Shown here: positions 39,787 through 47,534 of the stretch, piece by piece
Position numbering within the stretch: the stretch's first letter is position 1
Layout of the letters: the number at the start of each line of letters is the position of its first letter
DNA from: a virus
DNA: 64,000 nt
Direction: 5' to 3' (one strand)
IMG/VR virus record: IMGVR_UViG_3300032334_000315
Coordinates: 1-64,000 of that record
Made by a program: the position numbers and the translations under genes
Notes under the pieces: model-generated
The model's input: only the letters and a program-made list of their open reading frames with translations
Told to the model about the DNA's origin: nothing
The model's database searches: none

Positions 39787-40254
39787 TTATTTGGTTACGC
39801 CTTGCATTTTCTCTTGTCCTCTTGACCAAGCAGAGATACCAAGAACTGCACCCATTGCTAGATGGAACAAACCAGCGCCTTGCAGCGTAAGTGGATTCCA
39901 TTGCGTTAGTGGTTGCTTCATCATAACTTGCACGACATTCCACATAACAGGGAAAATAGCCATGTCTAAGCAACAAATGACCATATAGCACCAACCCATT
40001 GCAGGGCGCCACTTCTTGACCATCCAATCTTCATTCTGCTTTGCGTTCTCTGCTTCCCACTGTTTCTTTTCCAGTTCAATCTTAGCAAGCTGAGCTGCTT
40101 CGGATAACTGTGGTGCAGCAGGTGCAGACGCTACGCGAGGACTTGAGTCCACATATGTAGTCGGGATCGCAGCACCTGCTCCCTTGGTTGCAGGTGGTAT
40201 TTCATCCATCGCAGGCTTTGCGATAGGTTCGTCAGTTGTGCCAAACTTTGGCAT
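39787..40254 (-). CDS. holin (3-TM type), 155 aa
   Basis: A Pro/Ala-rich soluble N-terminus (1-75) precedes KKWRPAMGWCYMVICCLDM, a signature of a phage holin family with WRP before the first helix. Membrane helices run at about 86-108 and 122-142. AAGGAG lies before the ATG. The gene lies 10 nt after the GH19 endolysin gene, so the pair forms the lysis cassette that opens the inner membrane and releases or activates the endolysin. Confidence 0.82.
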   Translation of the reverse strand: MPKFGTTDEPIAKPAMDEIPPATKGAGAAIPTTYVDSSPRVASAPAAPQLSEAAQLAKIELEKKQWEAENAKQNEDWMVKKWRPAMGWCYMVICCLDMAIFPVMWNVVQVMMKQPLTQWNPLTLQGAGLFHLAMGAVLGISAWSRGQEKMQGVTK

Positions 40255-40264
40255 CGGTGTCTCC

Positions 40265-40879
40265 TTATGAAAAGATTTCTAGTGCTGCTTCATAATGAGA
40301 TTTACGATCTTCTAGACCGATTGTGCCACCGTTGATTTTTTTAGTTACTGTTAGAATATCGCCTTTGTCAGCCCACTGATTTAGTTCGCGTGAGTCCCAG
40401 AACCAACCAGCTGACCATGCTGCACCTTCTTCTGTGCTGAGCCATTCAGTTGCTTCCTCGAGAGGCCATCCCATATCAGCCGCGAAGGCTTGATAGTTTG
40501 ATTTGCCTGTCAGTTGGATAAGCCCACGCCCGCAGTAGCGGAAACCATCGCCAGAATTTTCATCACCGTTACCCATGCGCGAGGCATAGACACGATTAGC
40601 AATCTTCTGTGGATTCTTAGCGAACGGTGCTGTATCCACACCACGAAAATACTTAGGGAAAATTACCTTCAAGCGGTCTGCTGAATAGTTTAGGTTTTCC
40701 TTGATCGTTCTGAGACCACCAGATTCATGGCCTACCTGAGCAAGGAACATTGAGATACGTTGAGGGGTATTGATTTCATAGAAGTCCATTACATCATTTA
40801 AAGGTTCCACATATTTCTGAATAACATCTTCGCCCGTATCTTCGAAGAACTCATTCAACTGTTCGAATGTAATAGCCAT
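40265..40879 (-). CDS. GH19 chitinase-like endolysin, 204 aa
   Basis: A glycoside hydrolase family 19 lysozyme. The catalytic Glu lies in AQVGHESGG, followed by KENLNYSADRL, YASRMGNGDENSGDGFRYCGRG and LIQLTGKSNY. No signal peptide, so it should depend on the neighbouring holin. ATG 40879 is chosen for its AAGGAG spacing; a GTG two codons upstream is too close. An ACTAAATA late-type octamer lies in the end of the DUF1127 gene upstream. Confidence 0.92.
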   Translation of the reverse strand: MAITFEQLNEFFEDTGEDVIQKYVEPLNDVMDFYEINTPQRISMFLAQVGHESGGLRTIKENLNYSADRLKVIFPKYFRGVDTAPFAKNPQKIANRVYASRMGNGDENSGDGFRYCGRGLIQLTGKSNYQAFAADMGWPLEEATEWLSTEEGAAWSAGWFWDSRELNQWADKGDILTVTKKINGGTIGLEDRKSHYEAALEIFS

Positions 40880-40896
40880 AGTCACTCCTTATTGAG

Positions 40897-41061
40897 TTAC
40901 TTTCTATTTAGTGTGGTCAGAGCAACCATAGGAATATCACCACGATATAATCCGATGTCGGATAGTTCTCTATCTGACAAACGATTTAGTTCTTCTAGGG
41001 CCTTGTAATAACGGCGTGTGTCTTCTACTCGCTGTGCGAGATATGTAAATATGTTTTGCAT
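40897..41061 (-). CDS. DUF1127-family small protein, 54 aa
   Basis: The open frame runs from ATG 41061 (GGAG upstream) to TAA. The core YYKALEELNRLSDRELSDIG followed by LYRGDIP is the DUF1127 (YjiS-like) signature. This family is very common in Alphaproteobacteria, where small members bind RNA and affect sRNA turnover and phosphate or arginine responses. In a phage it was probably taken from a host. It precedes the endolysin gene and carries the ACTAAATA octamer in its last codons. Confidence 0.85.
   Translation of the reverse strand: MQNIFTYLAQRVEDTRRYYKALEELNRLSDRELSDIGLYRGDIPMVALTTLNRK
40905..40912 (-). promoter_or_regulatory. late promoter variant ACTAAATA
   Basis: Inside the DUF1127 stop region, 25 nt before the endolysin ATG; the leader would keep AAGGAG. 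Confidence 0.45.
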
Positions 41062-41083
41062 GTGTCTTTCTCCAAACGATAAT

Positions 41084-41107
41084 AGCGAGCCGGTCTCCCG
41101 GCTCGCT
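41084..41107 (-). terminator. strong hairpin after hsp20
   Basis: AGCGAGCCGG and CCGGCTCGCT form a perfect 10-bp stem with a 4-nt loop, followed on the minus strand by ATTATCGTTT. Only a weak T run, so it may also protect RNA ends. Confidence 0.6.
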
Positions 41108-41136
41108 TACATAATATAGAATTCAATGGGTTGTAA

Positions 41137-41580
41137 TTAGTCGATGTTGATCTTCTTAGGCTTCTGGTTCTCTGGTACGATGTTTTCCAACCACACCTTG
41201 AGAATACCATTCATCAGTCCAACATTGTTTATCACTACGGTATCAGCGAGAGTGAATGTGCGATTGAAGGCACGCTCTGCGATTCCCTTGTAGTAGTAGT
41301 ACTCTTGAGCTTTATCCATATCACTGGAATCTTTAGTGTTACCAGAGATAGTTAGCTTACTTCCATCAAGTATTAACTCGATATCTGTCTTTGCAAATCC
41401 TGCGACAGCCATTTCGATGACGTACTTATTATCATCGACCTTCTTGATATTGTATGGAGGATATCCAGGAAGGTTCTTACCGATACCATCCAACTGCGAA
41501 GATAGCAGCTTGAATGTCTTATCAAAACCGATAGAGAATGGATCAAATGCAGCGAGTTGTGCGTAGTCGTTCTTAGTCAT
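41137..41580 (-). CDS. hsp20: small heat-shock protein (Hsp20/IbpA-like), 147 aa
   Basis: Start at ATG 41580 with GGAGGT. An alpha-crystallin domain spans about 40-130, with YPPYNIKKV at its start and NGILKVWLENIVPE near its end. The tail KPKKINI includes the IxI-type C-terminal anchor. It holds unfolded proteins for refolding. Hsp20 genes occur in several T4-like phages. A perfect late octamer 57 nt upstream suggests expression in the virion-assembly phase. Confidence 0.92.
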   Translation of the reverse strand: MTKNDYAQLAAFDPFSIGFDKTFKLLSSQLDGIGKNLPGYPPYNIKKVDDNKYVIEMAVAGFAKTDIELILDGSKLTISGNTKDSSDMDKAQEYYYYKGIAERAFNRTFTLADTVVINNVGLMNGILKVWLENIVPENQKPKKINID

Positions 41581-41636
41581 AGTATGACCTCCTATTAGGC
41601 AAGGTTGATTATGTGACCCCGAGGGCATCACGGTTT

Positions 41637-41644
41637 TATTTATA
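41637..41644 (-). promoter_or_regulatory. late promoter TATAAATA, hsp20
   Basis: A perfect T4-type octamer in the 127-nt gap between regA and hsp20, just after a TGTAGCG/CGCTACA stem-loop that may terminate regA transcripts. Confidence 0.78.
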
Positions 41645-41707
41645 TGTAGCGAAGAAGATATATCCCCAACGCTACACATAAATTCAAGAAGGTAGAAGCT
41701 GCGTCGA

Positions 41708-42118
41708 TCAAGCGACCTTTCCGCGGTTCTTACCGATATTATATTTAGCTTCCAGCTTCCACTCATTCTTCTCCTTGTGCGTGAGAATTTTGATCTGATT
41801 CAATGAAGCGATAGGATCTTCTGAGGCCTTAGGATCAACAAGGTCAATCAACTCCCATTCAGCGAGTAGATTTGCGATCTTATTCCGACGGGCTTTATCG
41901 TCATCAGAGAAGTTGGTTGGCTTACCATCAAGCGCAAATAGTTCCTTGAAGTGGACCACATAGTAGCGGCCCTGCTTGTGGAAGATATGACAAGATTGAT
42001 AGAGTGTGGATTTTTCTGCGGACGCGACACCGATGCGGCTAAGCGTTTCGCGAATCTTTAGGAAATCTTCTGGTGTCTTTAGTCGTACCTCAATCATGGA
42101 TTCAATAATGGATTGCAT
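41708..42118 (-). CDS. regA: translational repressor RegA, 136 aa
   Basis: Closely follows T4 RegA: MIEVRLKTPEDFLKIRETL near the start, LYQSCHIFHKQGRYYVVHFK in the centre and EWKLEAKYNIGKN at the end. RegA binds AU-rich initiation regions of early mRNAs and blocks ribosomes. A seven-codon N-terminal extension comes from ATG 42118, which has AAAGG upstream; Met8 would give the T4-like start. Its place after gp62 matches T4. Confidence 0.93.
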   Translation of the reverse strand: MQSIIESMIEVRLKTPEDFLKIRETLSRIGVASAEKSTLYQSCHIFHKQGRYYVVHFKELFALDGKPTNFSDDDKARRNKIANLLAEWELIDLVDPKASEDPIASLNQIKILTHKEKNEWKLEAKYNIGKNRGKVA

Positions 42119-42123
42119 TGTGT

Positions 42124-42507
42124 TTACCTTTTGCCAAGTAACGACCTGATCTGGTCTACTTGACTAGGTGTCAATACGGTCAGTGCTTGTTTAGCTTCTG
42201 AACGACCATAGCCGAAGAACTCCATAATCAGGTCGACAGAATCGTTCTTTTCTTCTTTTTGCCACTTGGCAAACTTACGGTTCTGTTTCCTGATTATATT
42301 TATAAAATACTCATACTGCATTAGTTTGTCCAGGTGGCCACGCTGGTTCATCTCGTTGGCATACAGTATGCAGTCTTGGTGGTACGATAACGACCGGTTG
42401 GTAAGAAAAGGCACGTATGCCTTTTCCTGTTCTTCACCATGCCCGCGCATCATATTTGATTGCTTGGGCTTCATAATCGAGTTGACGTAATCGAAAGGAC
42501 TAGTCAT
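42124..42507 (-). CDS. 62: clamp-loader small subunit, T4 gp62-like, 127 aa
   Basis: SPFDYVNSI at the N-terminus, KAYVPFLTNRSLSYHQD and NEMNQRGHLDKLMQYEYF are the recognisable gp62 features. It pairs with gp44 to load the gp45 sliding clamp. At 127 aa it is shorter than T4 gp62, as in many relatives. A ParB-like gene separates it from gp44, unlike T4. Confidence 0.88.
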   Translation of the reverse strand: MTSPFDYVNSIMKPKQSNMMRGHGEEQEKAYVPFLTNRSLSYHQDCILYANEMNQRGHLDKLMQYEYFINIIRKQNRKFAKWQKEEKNDSVDLIMEFFGYGRSEAKQALTVLTPSQVDQIRSLLGKR

Positions 42508-43814
42508 AGCGAGCTTTTTGATACGAAGCCCTTGAATGGAGTACCGTCCGCATTTACGACGACCTTCTCAATAAGATCACCATTTGGAGAAATTAACTGC
42601 GGCATAAACCCGTTGAATCGGATTGAACCGGTTTCCATATAATGATTTATGATATCTTCCTTGCTTGCATTTGCGAGGGGATGTGAACTAGGAAATTCAC
42701 ATCCTGATCGTACATTTTCATTATATCGCATCGTTGCCAACACCTTAAGTTTTGCCTTAAAAGCCTTCTCGCACTTCTCTCTTTCGCCTTTGATTCCCTT
42801 TGGATTGTCAAAACAATCTTTAGAATCAACAAAAAGTGTGACATATCGAATTGATCCATCTGTTGGCAACTTGTCACGCAAAACATCGCTTATTCTGACA
42901 TCCTTTGACGCAAACGGTACGTCGAAATGTGAAGTGAACCAAGTAAGATGTGGTCTTGTACCTCTCTTAACATTTTGTCCAGATTCAATAGTCTCAACTG
43001 TGCCGTCAATAGCATCATAAGAACTTCTTTTCAAAGCCTTTTTCATCATCTTCTTAATGTTCGTTTCAGAAAATTTGCCCTGAATCTTATAGAACTTTAA
43101 ATAGCGAGAAAATCCATCTTCAGATGCTTCGAATAGATTACGCTGTACAGCATATATGAAGCCAGATTGAACGTCTATCATTTCTAATGGCTTAGATACA
43201 GTGTGCTGCATATTCGACTCTGTACCATGAGCTTCGAGTGCTTCATAGTTATTATATTTAAAAAGATCGACAAGAGCAAAATTATATTTGCTGTTTTTTG
43301 TTGCAGCAAAAAGCTGCTGTAGGGCCGTAATACGGTGCCTACCAGAAAAAAGCCAATATTTCTTCTTTGAATGTGGATCATCGCGTAAGATTTCTGCCAT
43401 TCGCTTCGCAGGAATTTCTACAACGTACAAACGCTGTTGTGAGTGTATCCATCCATCTTCCGAACCCAAGCTGAGTGAGAGTCTAGCAACATGTGCAGCA
43501 TCAACAGGAATATGTCTTCCGCCAATGTTTTTCTTTGAAGAAAAGAACTCAAGATCAATCTCTTCAAGCGGAATAATTTTCGTGTCGATATATTCCATTG
43601 CGGTCGAATGTACGCCTATAGCCAAGAATCTCTTTTTGGTTTCATCGTCTTGAAACTGAAGTGTATCAGGAAGACTATGAGGCGGACAAAAAGATATTGA
43701 TTTGGCTACATCATAAAGTGGCTTGCTGTTTAGCGAGAAAACATTGTTCTCTGTGCCGAACAAGGCATCTTCAATGGTCTGTAAATTTAAAGCTTTTGTT
43801 TTATGGACTTTCAT
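42504..43814 (-). CDS. ParB/sulfiredoxin-like protein, 436 aa
   Basis: The motif YWLFSGRHRITALQQL (153-168, with Gly158-Arg159-His160-Arg161) matches the GxHR signature of ParB-superfamily domains. DNA-binding and nuclease/CTPase members share it. The other 270 residues match nothing I know. It is inserted between gp44 and gp62 with its own promoter and a palindrome GAGAA-TCG-TTCTC in its leader, so it may regulate itself. ATGA coupling links it to gp62. Confidence 0.75.
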   Translation of the reverse strand: MKVHKTKALNLQTIEDALFGTENNVFSLNSKPLYDVAKSISFCPPHSLPDTLQFQDDETKKRFLAIGVHSTAMEYIDTKIIPLEEIDLEFFSSKKNIGGRHIPVDAAHVARLSLSLGSEDGWIHSQQRLYVVEIPAKRMAEILRDDPHSKKKYWLFSGRHRITALQQLFAATKNSKYNFALVDLFKYNNYEALEAHGTESNMQHTVSKPLEMIDVQSGFIYAVQRNLFEASEDGFSRYLKFYKIQGKFSETNIKKMMKKALKRSSYDAIDGTVETIESGQNVKRGTRPHLTWFTSHFDVPFASKDVRISDVLRDKLPTDGSIRYVTLFVDSKDCFDNPKGIKGEREKCEKAFKAKLKVLATMRYNENVRSGCEFPSSHPLANASKEDIINHYMETGSIRFNGFMPQLISPNGDLIEKVVVNADGTPFKGFVSKSSL

Positions 43815-43842
43815 ATTGCACCTTCACTTTGGTTTAATAGAC

Positions 43843-43855
43843 GAGAACGATTCTC
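43843..43855. promoter_or_regulatory. palindrome GAGAA-N3-TTCTC in the leader of the ParB-like gene
   Basis: A perfect 5-bp inverted repeat about 14 nt downstream of the -10. A possible operator for the ParB-like protein or a leader hairpin. Confidence 0.4.
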
Positions 43856-43868
43856 AATCTATGGGCAT

Positions 43869-43897
43869 ATCATATCAAACTTTTTACGGCTTGTCAT
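43869..43897 (-). promoter_or_regulatory. sigma70-type promoter, ParB-like gene
   Basis: ATGACA (43897-43892), a 17-bp spacer and TATGAT (43874-43869). The weakest -35 of the set. Confidence 0.7.
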
Positions 43898-43923
43898 TAC
43901 ACTTTTACAATAGGTAAGGTCTA

Positions 43924-44865
43924 CTATTGCTTGAACTCACAATCAATCATAATCTGCGTCATACATGCAGCAAGGTTGATTTCTTGGTCAACAACAAACG
44001 CAGCCTTGTACTGATAGTCAGCCAAAATCAGAATCAACTGTGGTACAGAATTCTGATCTAGGATATCATAAGCGGTATCATACAGAGAACGGAATAGAGT
44101 ATTCACGTCCGCGCTAGAGTTAGTGCCAATCCACTTTCGCATGTTCTCAAACTCGCGGTTCTTCAAACACTTGACAAGTTCGCTGATATTAGTATTATCA
44201 ACCGATGCAAGGATACCAGTGTCAATTTTACCACGCGCAGCATACCTCTGGAACTCATTGAGTACACGCCGCCAATCGGGCAGATGCTTTTTGATTACCT
44301 CTGCGACTGCACCTTTATCATACTCAACATTCTCAGCCTCAAGGATCCAAATGGCTCGCTTCATAAACTCAACAGCAAGACCACCAAGTTGCTTCTTCTG
44401 GATCTTAAAGTCTACAACAGCGCACCGAGAATGTAGTGGTTGGATAATTCGGTTCTTGAAATTGCAGGTGAGAATAAATCCACAGTTACTTGAGAACTCC
44501 TCCATGAAGTTTCTGAGTGCGGGCTGTGTGGAACTAGCGTTGAGGTAATCCGCCTCATCCAAGATAACATACTTACGACCTCCACCAAATGATACGGTAC
44601 CTGCATAGTTGCGAATTTCATTTCGCAGTGTGTCAATGTTACCATTCATTGACCCATTGATAATTAAATAGTCAGCATTGATCTCGTCAAGCATAGCACG
44701 AGCGACCGTTGTCTTACCGACACCAGCAGTGCCAGCAAGCAACAGATTAGGAATGCTGCCGTCGTTTACGAATTGTTGGAATGTTTGCTTCAGGTCATCA
44801 GGTAGAATGCAATCGGCAATCTTATGCGGTCTATAGCGTTCAACCCAAAGGAATTCTTCACGCAT
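43924..44865 (-). CDS. 44: clamp-loader AAA ATPase, T4 gp44-like, 313 aa
   Basis: Walker A GTAGVGKT (45-52), Walker B VILDEAD (100-106) and the SRC motif (146-148) mark a clamp-loader ATPase. The N-terminus WVERYRPHKIADCILP is typical of gp44/RFC proteins. It loads the gp45 clamp with gp62. GGAG precedes the ATG. Confidence 0.95.
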   Translation of the reverse strand: MREEFLWVERYRPHKIADCILPDDLKQTFQQFVNDGSIPNLLLAGTAGVGKTTVARAMLDEINADYLIINGSMNGNIDTLRNEIRNYAGTVSFGGGRKYVILDEADYLNASSTQPALRNFMEEFSSNCGFILTCNFKNRIIQPLHSRCAVVDFKIQKKQLGGLAVEFMKRAIWILEAENVEYDKGAVAEVIKKHLPDWRRVLNEFQRYAARGKIDTGILASVDNTNISELVKCLKNREFENMRKWIGTNSSADVNTLFRSLYDTAYDILDQNSVPQLILILADYQYKAAFVVDQEINLAACMTQIMIDCEFKQ

Positions 44866-44875
44866 GTTGGCTCCA

Positions 44876-45334
44876 TCAGTTCCAAGAAGACACAGAATAT
44901 CGCTGAAGGATTTTCTGTTCCTCTTCGGTCATTTCAAAAATTTCACGCATACCATCTTGCTTGATCGGAATAAGAATCATATCGCGACCATCTTTGGTGG
45001 TATACTTATTGTATTGTAACCCATCTTCTGGAAAAATGCAATACACTTTTCCTGCGCTGTAGTGTTTTTCTTTTGCGTTTGGTACAGAAACGAAAATCAA
45101 TCGACAAACATTTTGGCATTTGCGTAATTGATTTGGCTTGATGGTAAATGCATCCTTGTAGACGAATGGTACCTGAGTTTTAATCTCGGCCCATTTACCG
45201 TCTATCAATGCATCTTTGTGGCTGTCATATTGGTCGATAGAAGCTTTGACCTTCATATCTTTTTCACTATACCAATTTAATACGATACTCTCACCTGCGC
45301 GACCGAGCTTCGACTGCTTGCTATCTTGTGTCAT
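44876..45334 (-). CDS. PD-(D/E)xK nuclease-like protein, 152 aa
   Basis: GRAGESIV (Glu14), then DALIDGKWAEIKTQ with Asp41 and Glu50-x-Lys52 give the full PD-(D/E)xK arrangement. Length and layout fit a small single-domain DNase such as those cutting DNA flaps or restriction-like enzymes. It is inserted between clamp (gp45) and clamp loader (gp44), where T4 has RpbA nearby, so clamp-dependent repair or host-DNA cutting are both possible. Confidence 0.75.
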   Translation of the reverse strand: MTQDSKQSKLGRAGESIVLNWYSEKDMKVKASIDQYDSHKDALIDGKWAEIKTQVPFVYKDAFTIKPNQLRKCQNVCRLIFVSVPNAKEKHYSAGKVYCIFPEDGLQYNKYTTKDGRDMILIPIKQDGMREIFEMTEEEQKILQRYSVSSWN

Positions 45335-45356
45335 TTCACATATCCATAACGAAAGA

Positions 45357-45374
45357 TGGGGGCTTTCGCCCCCA
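45357..45374 (-). terminator. hairpin after gene 45
   Basis: TGGGGGC and GCCCCCA with a GAAA tetraloop, followed on the minus strand by TCTTTCGTTAT. Probably a partial terminator or RNA stabiliser between clamp and downstream genes. Confidence 0.6.
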
Positions 45375-45378
45375 CCGA

Positions 45379-46050
45379 TTAGGCATCAAAAGACGAACCA
45401 GATTCCGTTGCGACCCAGTAATGACAGATGCCATCAGTGGATGCAAAGTATGCGATACCCTTTGAAGATACCTTCACATCATAGTCCTTACCACCCATGA
45501 CCTTAAGATTGTCAACCTTGAAGATCATCTTATAGTTCTTCTCAGCCTTTCCTACAGGGCTCTTGAAACGATTCGTGGAATCGCTCCGTGAATCAATAGC
45601 GCAGAAGTATGCGTTACCATGTTCACCGAGAAGAGCAATTTCTGGCAAAGTAAGGAGCGAAGCTTGACGCAATGCTCTTTGAAGCTTCGCTGCTTCCAGA
45701 ACAAAAGCCACATCAACCGAAGGTAGCGTGACTTCCTTGGTAGGAAGGCTGGGAAGAAGCTCTGCCTTTGCACGAACGATATCAGAGATATCACCACTTC
45801 CATTTGAGATGGAAATGAACGTGTCATTGACAGAGATATCAGGATTCTCGTAGTCACTCAGAACGCCAATGAACTGAGAGAGATCAAAGACACCAAATTC
45901 AGTGTCAATGGTATCTTCAATCTTTACCTTAGCGAAGACTGTCTTTTGTGGTGAGACCGTCTTCAATTCAGAACCAGTAGTAAACAACATGCTAGGATTG
46001 ATTGACGCAAAATTCTTTAATACGTCAACCGTAGACTTAGAAATTTTCAT
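45379..46050 (-). CDS. 45: sliding clamp, T4 gp45-like, 223 aa
   Basis: Start at the ATG with AAGGA 8 nt upstream. The N-terminus KISKSTVDVLKNFASINPSML and the central PEIALLGEHG resemble gp45. Length matches the T4 clamp (228 aa). It rings DNA for gp43 and, in T4, activates late transcription with gp33 and gp55. It stands first in the 45-44-62-regA block with its own promoter. Confidence 0.93.
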   Translation of the reverse strand: MKISKSTVDVLKNFASINPSMLFTTGSELKTVSPQKTVFAKVKIEDTIDTEFGVFDLSQFIGVLSDYENPDISVNDTFISISNGSGDISDIVRAKAELLPSLPTKEVTLPSVDVAFVLEAAKLQRALRQASLLTLPEIALLGEHGNAYFCAIDSRSDSTNRFKSPVGKAEKNYKMIFKVDNLKVMGGKDYDVKVSSKGIAYFASTDGICHYWVATESGSSFDA

Positions 46051-46076
46051 GGTATATTCCTTCACTCAAGATAATC

Positions 46077-46105
46077 ATAATAGCAGGTGTGAATGCGAAT
46101 GTCAA
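46077..46105 (-). promoter_or_regulatory. sigma70-type promoter, gene 45
   Basis: TTGACA (46105-46100), a 17-bp spacer and TATTAT (46082-46077); leader about 20 nt with AAGGA. Confidence 0.87.
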
Positions 46106-46106
46106 G

Positions 46107-46964
46107 TTACTTTTTCTTAGATGCCATCTGATCGAGATCAGCAGTCGCACCAGCGCCAATCTGAGCCAGATCAATGAGAGAACCAGCAAACACATATGAA
46201 CCCATGTGCTGGAGCTTCATCCATGGGCAGAGCCATGTCTTAACGTCAATGTCCCACATCTTCTGACAGAACCAATAATCTTCTGACAGATACCGCTTAG
46301 ACTTAGGATCAATCTCGGCCTGGAAATACTGCATGATTTCACGGGTACCATCGAAGTGCGCGGTACGTACATGGTCGGGCAGATAGTTGTACTGAGGATA
46401 TGCAGCCGCAAACTTTTCCAACGCAGAACGCTGGATCATCATAAAGCCAGTACCACCTTCAAGTACCTCTACAGGCTCATCAAGCGGAATGGATCCAGAA
46501 CCCTGCTTAGGGTTGAAAACATAATCGCCAACATACTTCTCGAGGTTCTCTGGATCCTTATCAGCAAAGCCACGATCTACCGCCCGCTTGATCTTTTCCC
46601 ATGCGATACACTTCTTGGGATACGGACCGCATACGATTTCCTTATCGTTGCCAGCTTCCGCAATGACCGACAATGCAATAACATCATTTGGATCAAAGCC
46701 AATGTCGGCGTCGATGAACATCAAGTGAGTACAATCAGAACGCAAAAATTCGTCCACGAGGTAATTTCGCGCACGAGTGATTAGGGATTCGTTGAAGAGG
46801 TAATAGAAGCGGACATCCATGCCATACTGTGCAGCCATAGATGCAAGGTCAGCAGTGGACTTGGTATACGAACCACCACACATACCGCCGTACATTGGTG
46901 TGGCAATTAAAATTTTACGCTTACGCAGTTCTTCAATAGAAACAGAAACTTCATATGTTGACAT
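46107..46964 (-). CDS. GT-A glycosyltransferase-like protein, 285 aa
   Basis: A GT-A fold with ILIATPMYGGMC at the start, HLMFIDADIGFDP (DxD near residue 91) and LEGGTGFMMIQRSALEKF further on, a pattern of GT2-like phage enzymes. It might glycosylate virion proteins or DNA. Substrate unknown. It has no promoter of the 17-bp type and is probably read from the bS21/CobS side. Confidence 0.75.
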   Translation of the reverse strand: MSTYEVSVSIEELRKRKILIATPMYGGMCGGSYTKSTADLASMAAQYGMDVRFYYLFNESLITRARNYLVDEFLRSDCTHLMFIDADIGFDPNDVIALSVIAEAGNDKEIVCGPYPKKCIAWEKIKRAVDRGFADKDPENLEKYVGDYVFNPKQGSGSIPLDEPVEVLEGGTGFMMIQRSALEKFAAAYPQYNYLPDHVRTAHFDGTREIMQYFQAEIDPKSKRYLSEDYWFCQKMWDIDVKTWLCPWMKLQHMGSYVFAGSLIDLAQIGAGATADLDQMASKKK

Positions 46965-47003
46965 AACAACTCCATGTTAAATTGCAGTAGTATATATGGA
47001 AAA

Positions 47004-47240
47004 TTAAAGCTGTTCTGCCGCTTCTTGCTGCTTCTTTTTCCAACGACGAATGGCCTGGATTTTATCCAAGCGGCGCTTCATGGAAGGCTTCGTGTAATGT
47101 TCGCGCTCAGAAAGGTCTCGCATGATACCATCAGCTTGAACTTTCTTTTTCAAAACACGCAATGCACCATTGATATCATTGTTCCGAACTGTAACACTCA
47201 GACCACGAAGATGGGCGTAGGGAATTTCATCGTTATTCAA
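47004..47240 (-). CDS. rpsU: ribosomal protein bS21, 78 aa
   Basis: Residues 14-75 are a clear bS21: VTVRNNDINGALRVLKKKV, GIMRDLSEREHYTKPS and KRRLDKIQAIRRW. In bacteria bS21 sits beside the anti-Shine-Dalgarno end of 16S rRNA and affects initiation. A phage copy can replace the host subunit and bias ribosomes toward phage mRNA. It lies directly after a strong terminator, so I expect it to be read weakly from upstream or from an unseen promoter. Confidence 0.95.
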   Translation of the reverse strand: MNNDEIPYAHLRGLSVTVRNNDINGALRVLKKKVQADGIMRDLSEREHYTKPSMKRRLDKIQAIRRWKKKQQEAAEQL

Positions 47241-47253
47241 TTTTAGACTCCAT

Positions 47254-47286
47254 TAAAAATAGGGTGAGGAATGCTCCCCACCCTAT
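47254..47286 (-). terminator. rho-independent terminator
   Basis: A 12-bp stem ATAGGGTG... with ...CACCCTAT and a GCAT loop, followed by TTTTTA on the minus strand. It lies between the wHTH gene and bS21. Confidence 0.9.
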
Positions 47287-47296
47287 ATAGCACAAA

Positions 47297-47503
47297 TTAA
47301 GCAGCGATGCGGTAGTAAAGCTTGCGCTCACCATTTACCTTGCGGTAGTTGCTGTAGATTGTGTGGCTTTCGCGAAGGTCGCTAACACGCTTATAGATAC
47401 TTTCCTTAGGAATGCCAGTGAGCTTAGAAAGCTTAGCGACAGTGACACCGGGACCGGTGTTGTTACGACGAAGGTGCTTTTCAATCAAGGACATCTGTGA
47501 CAT
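47297..47503 (-). CDS. winged-helix DNA-binding protein, 68 aa
   Basis: Start at the second ATG, with GGAG 6 nt upstream. The sequence GVTVAKLSKLTGIPKESIYKRVSDLRES is a helix-turn-helix followed by a beta wing (SNYRKVNGERKLYYRI), as in small winged-helix regulators. It is the last gene before a strong terminator in the unit headed by the CobS-like gene, and may control early genes. Confidence 0.8.
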   Translation of the reverse strand: MSQMSLIEKHLRRNNTGPGVTVAKLSKLTGIPKESIYKRVSDLRESHTIYSNYRKVNGERKLYYRIAA

Positions 47504-47534
47504 GTATTTCTCCATAATTTAAGTTATATTAGTC

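Noticed and set aside
42293-42300. TATAAATA-like octamer inside gp62
   Set aside because: It lies mid-gene with no start codon close downstream; probably chance in AT-rich sequence.
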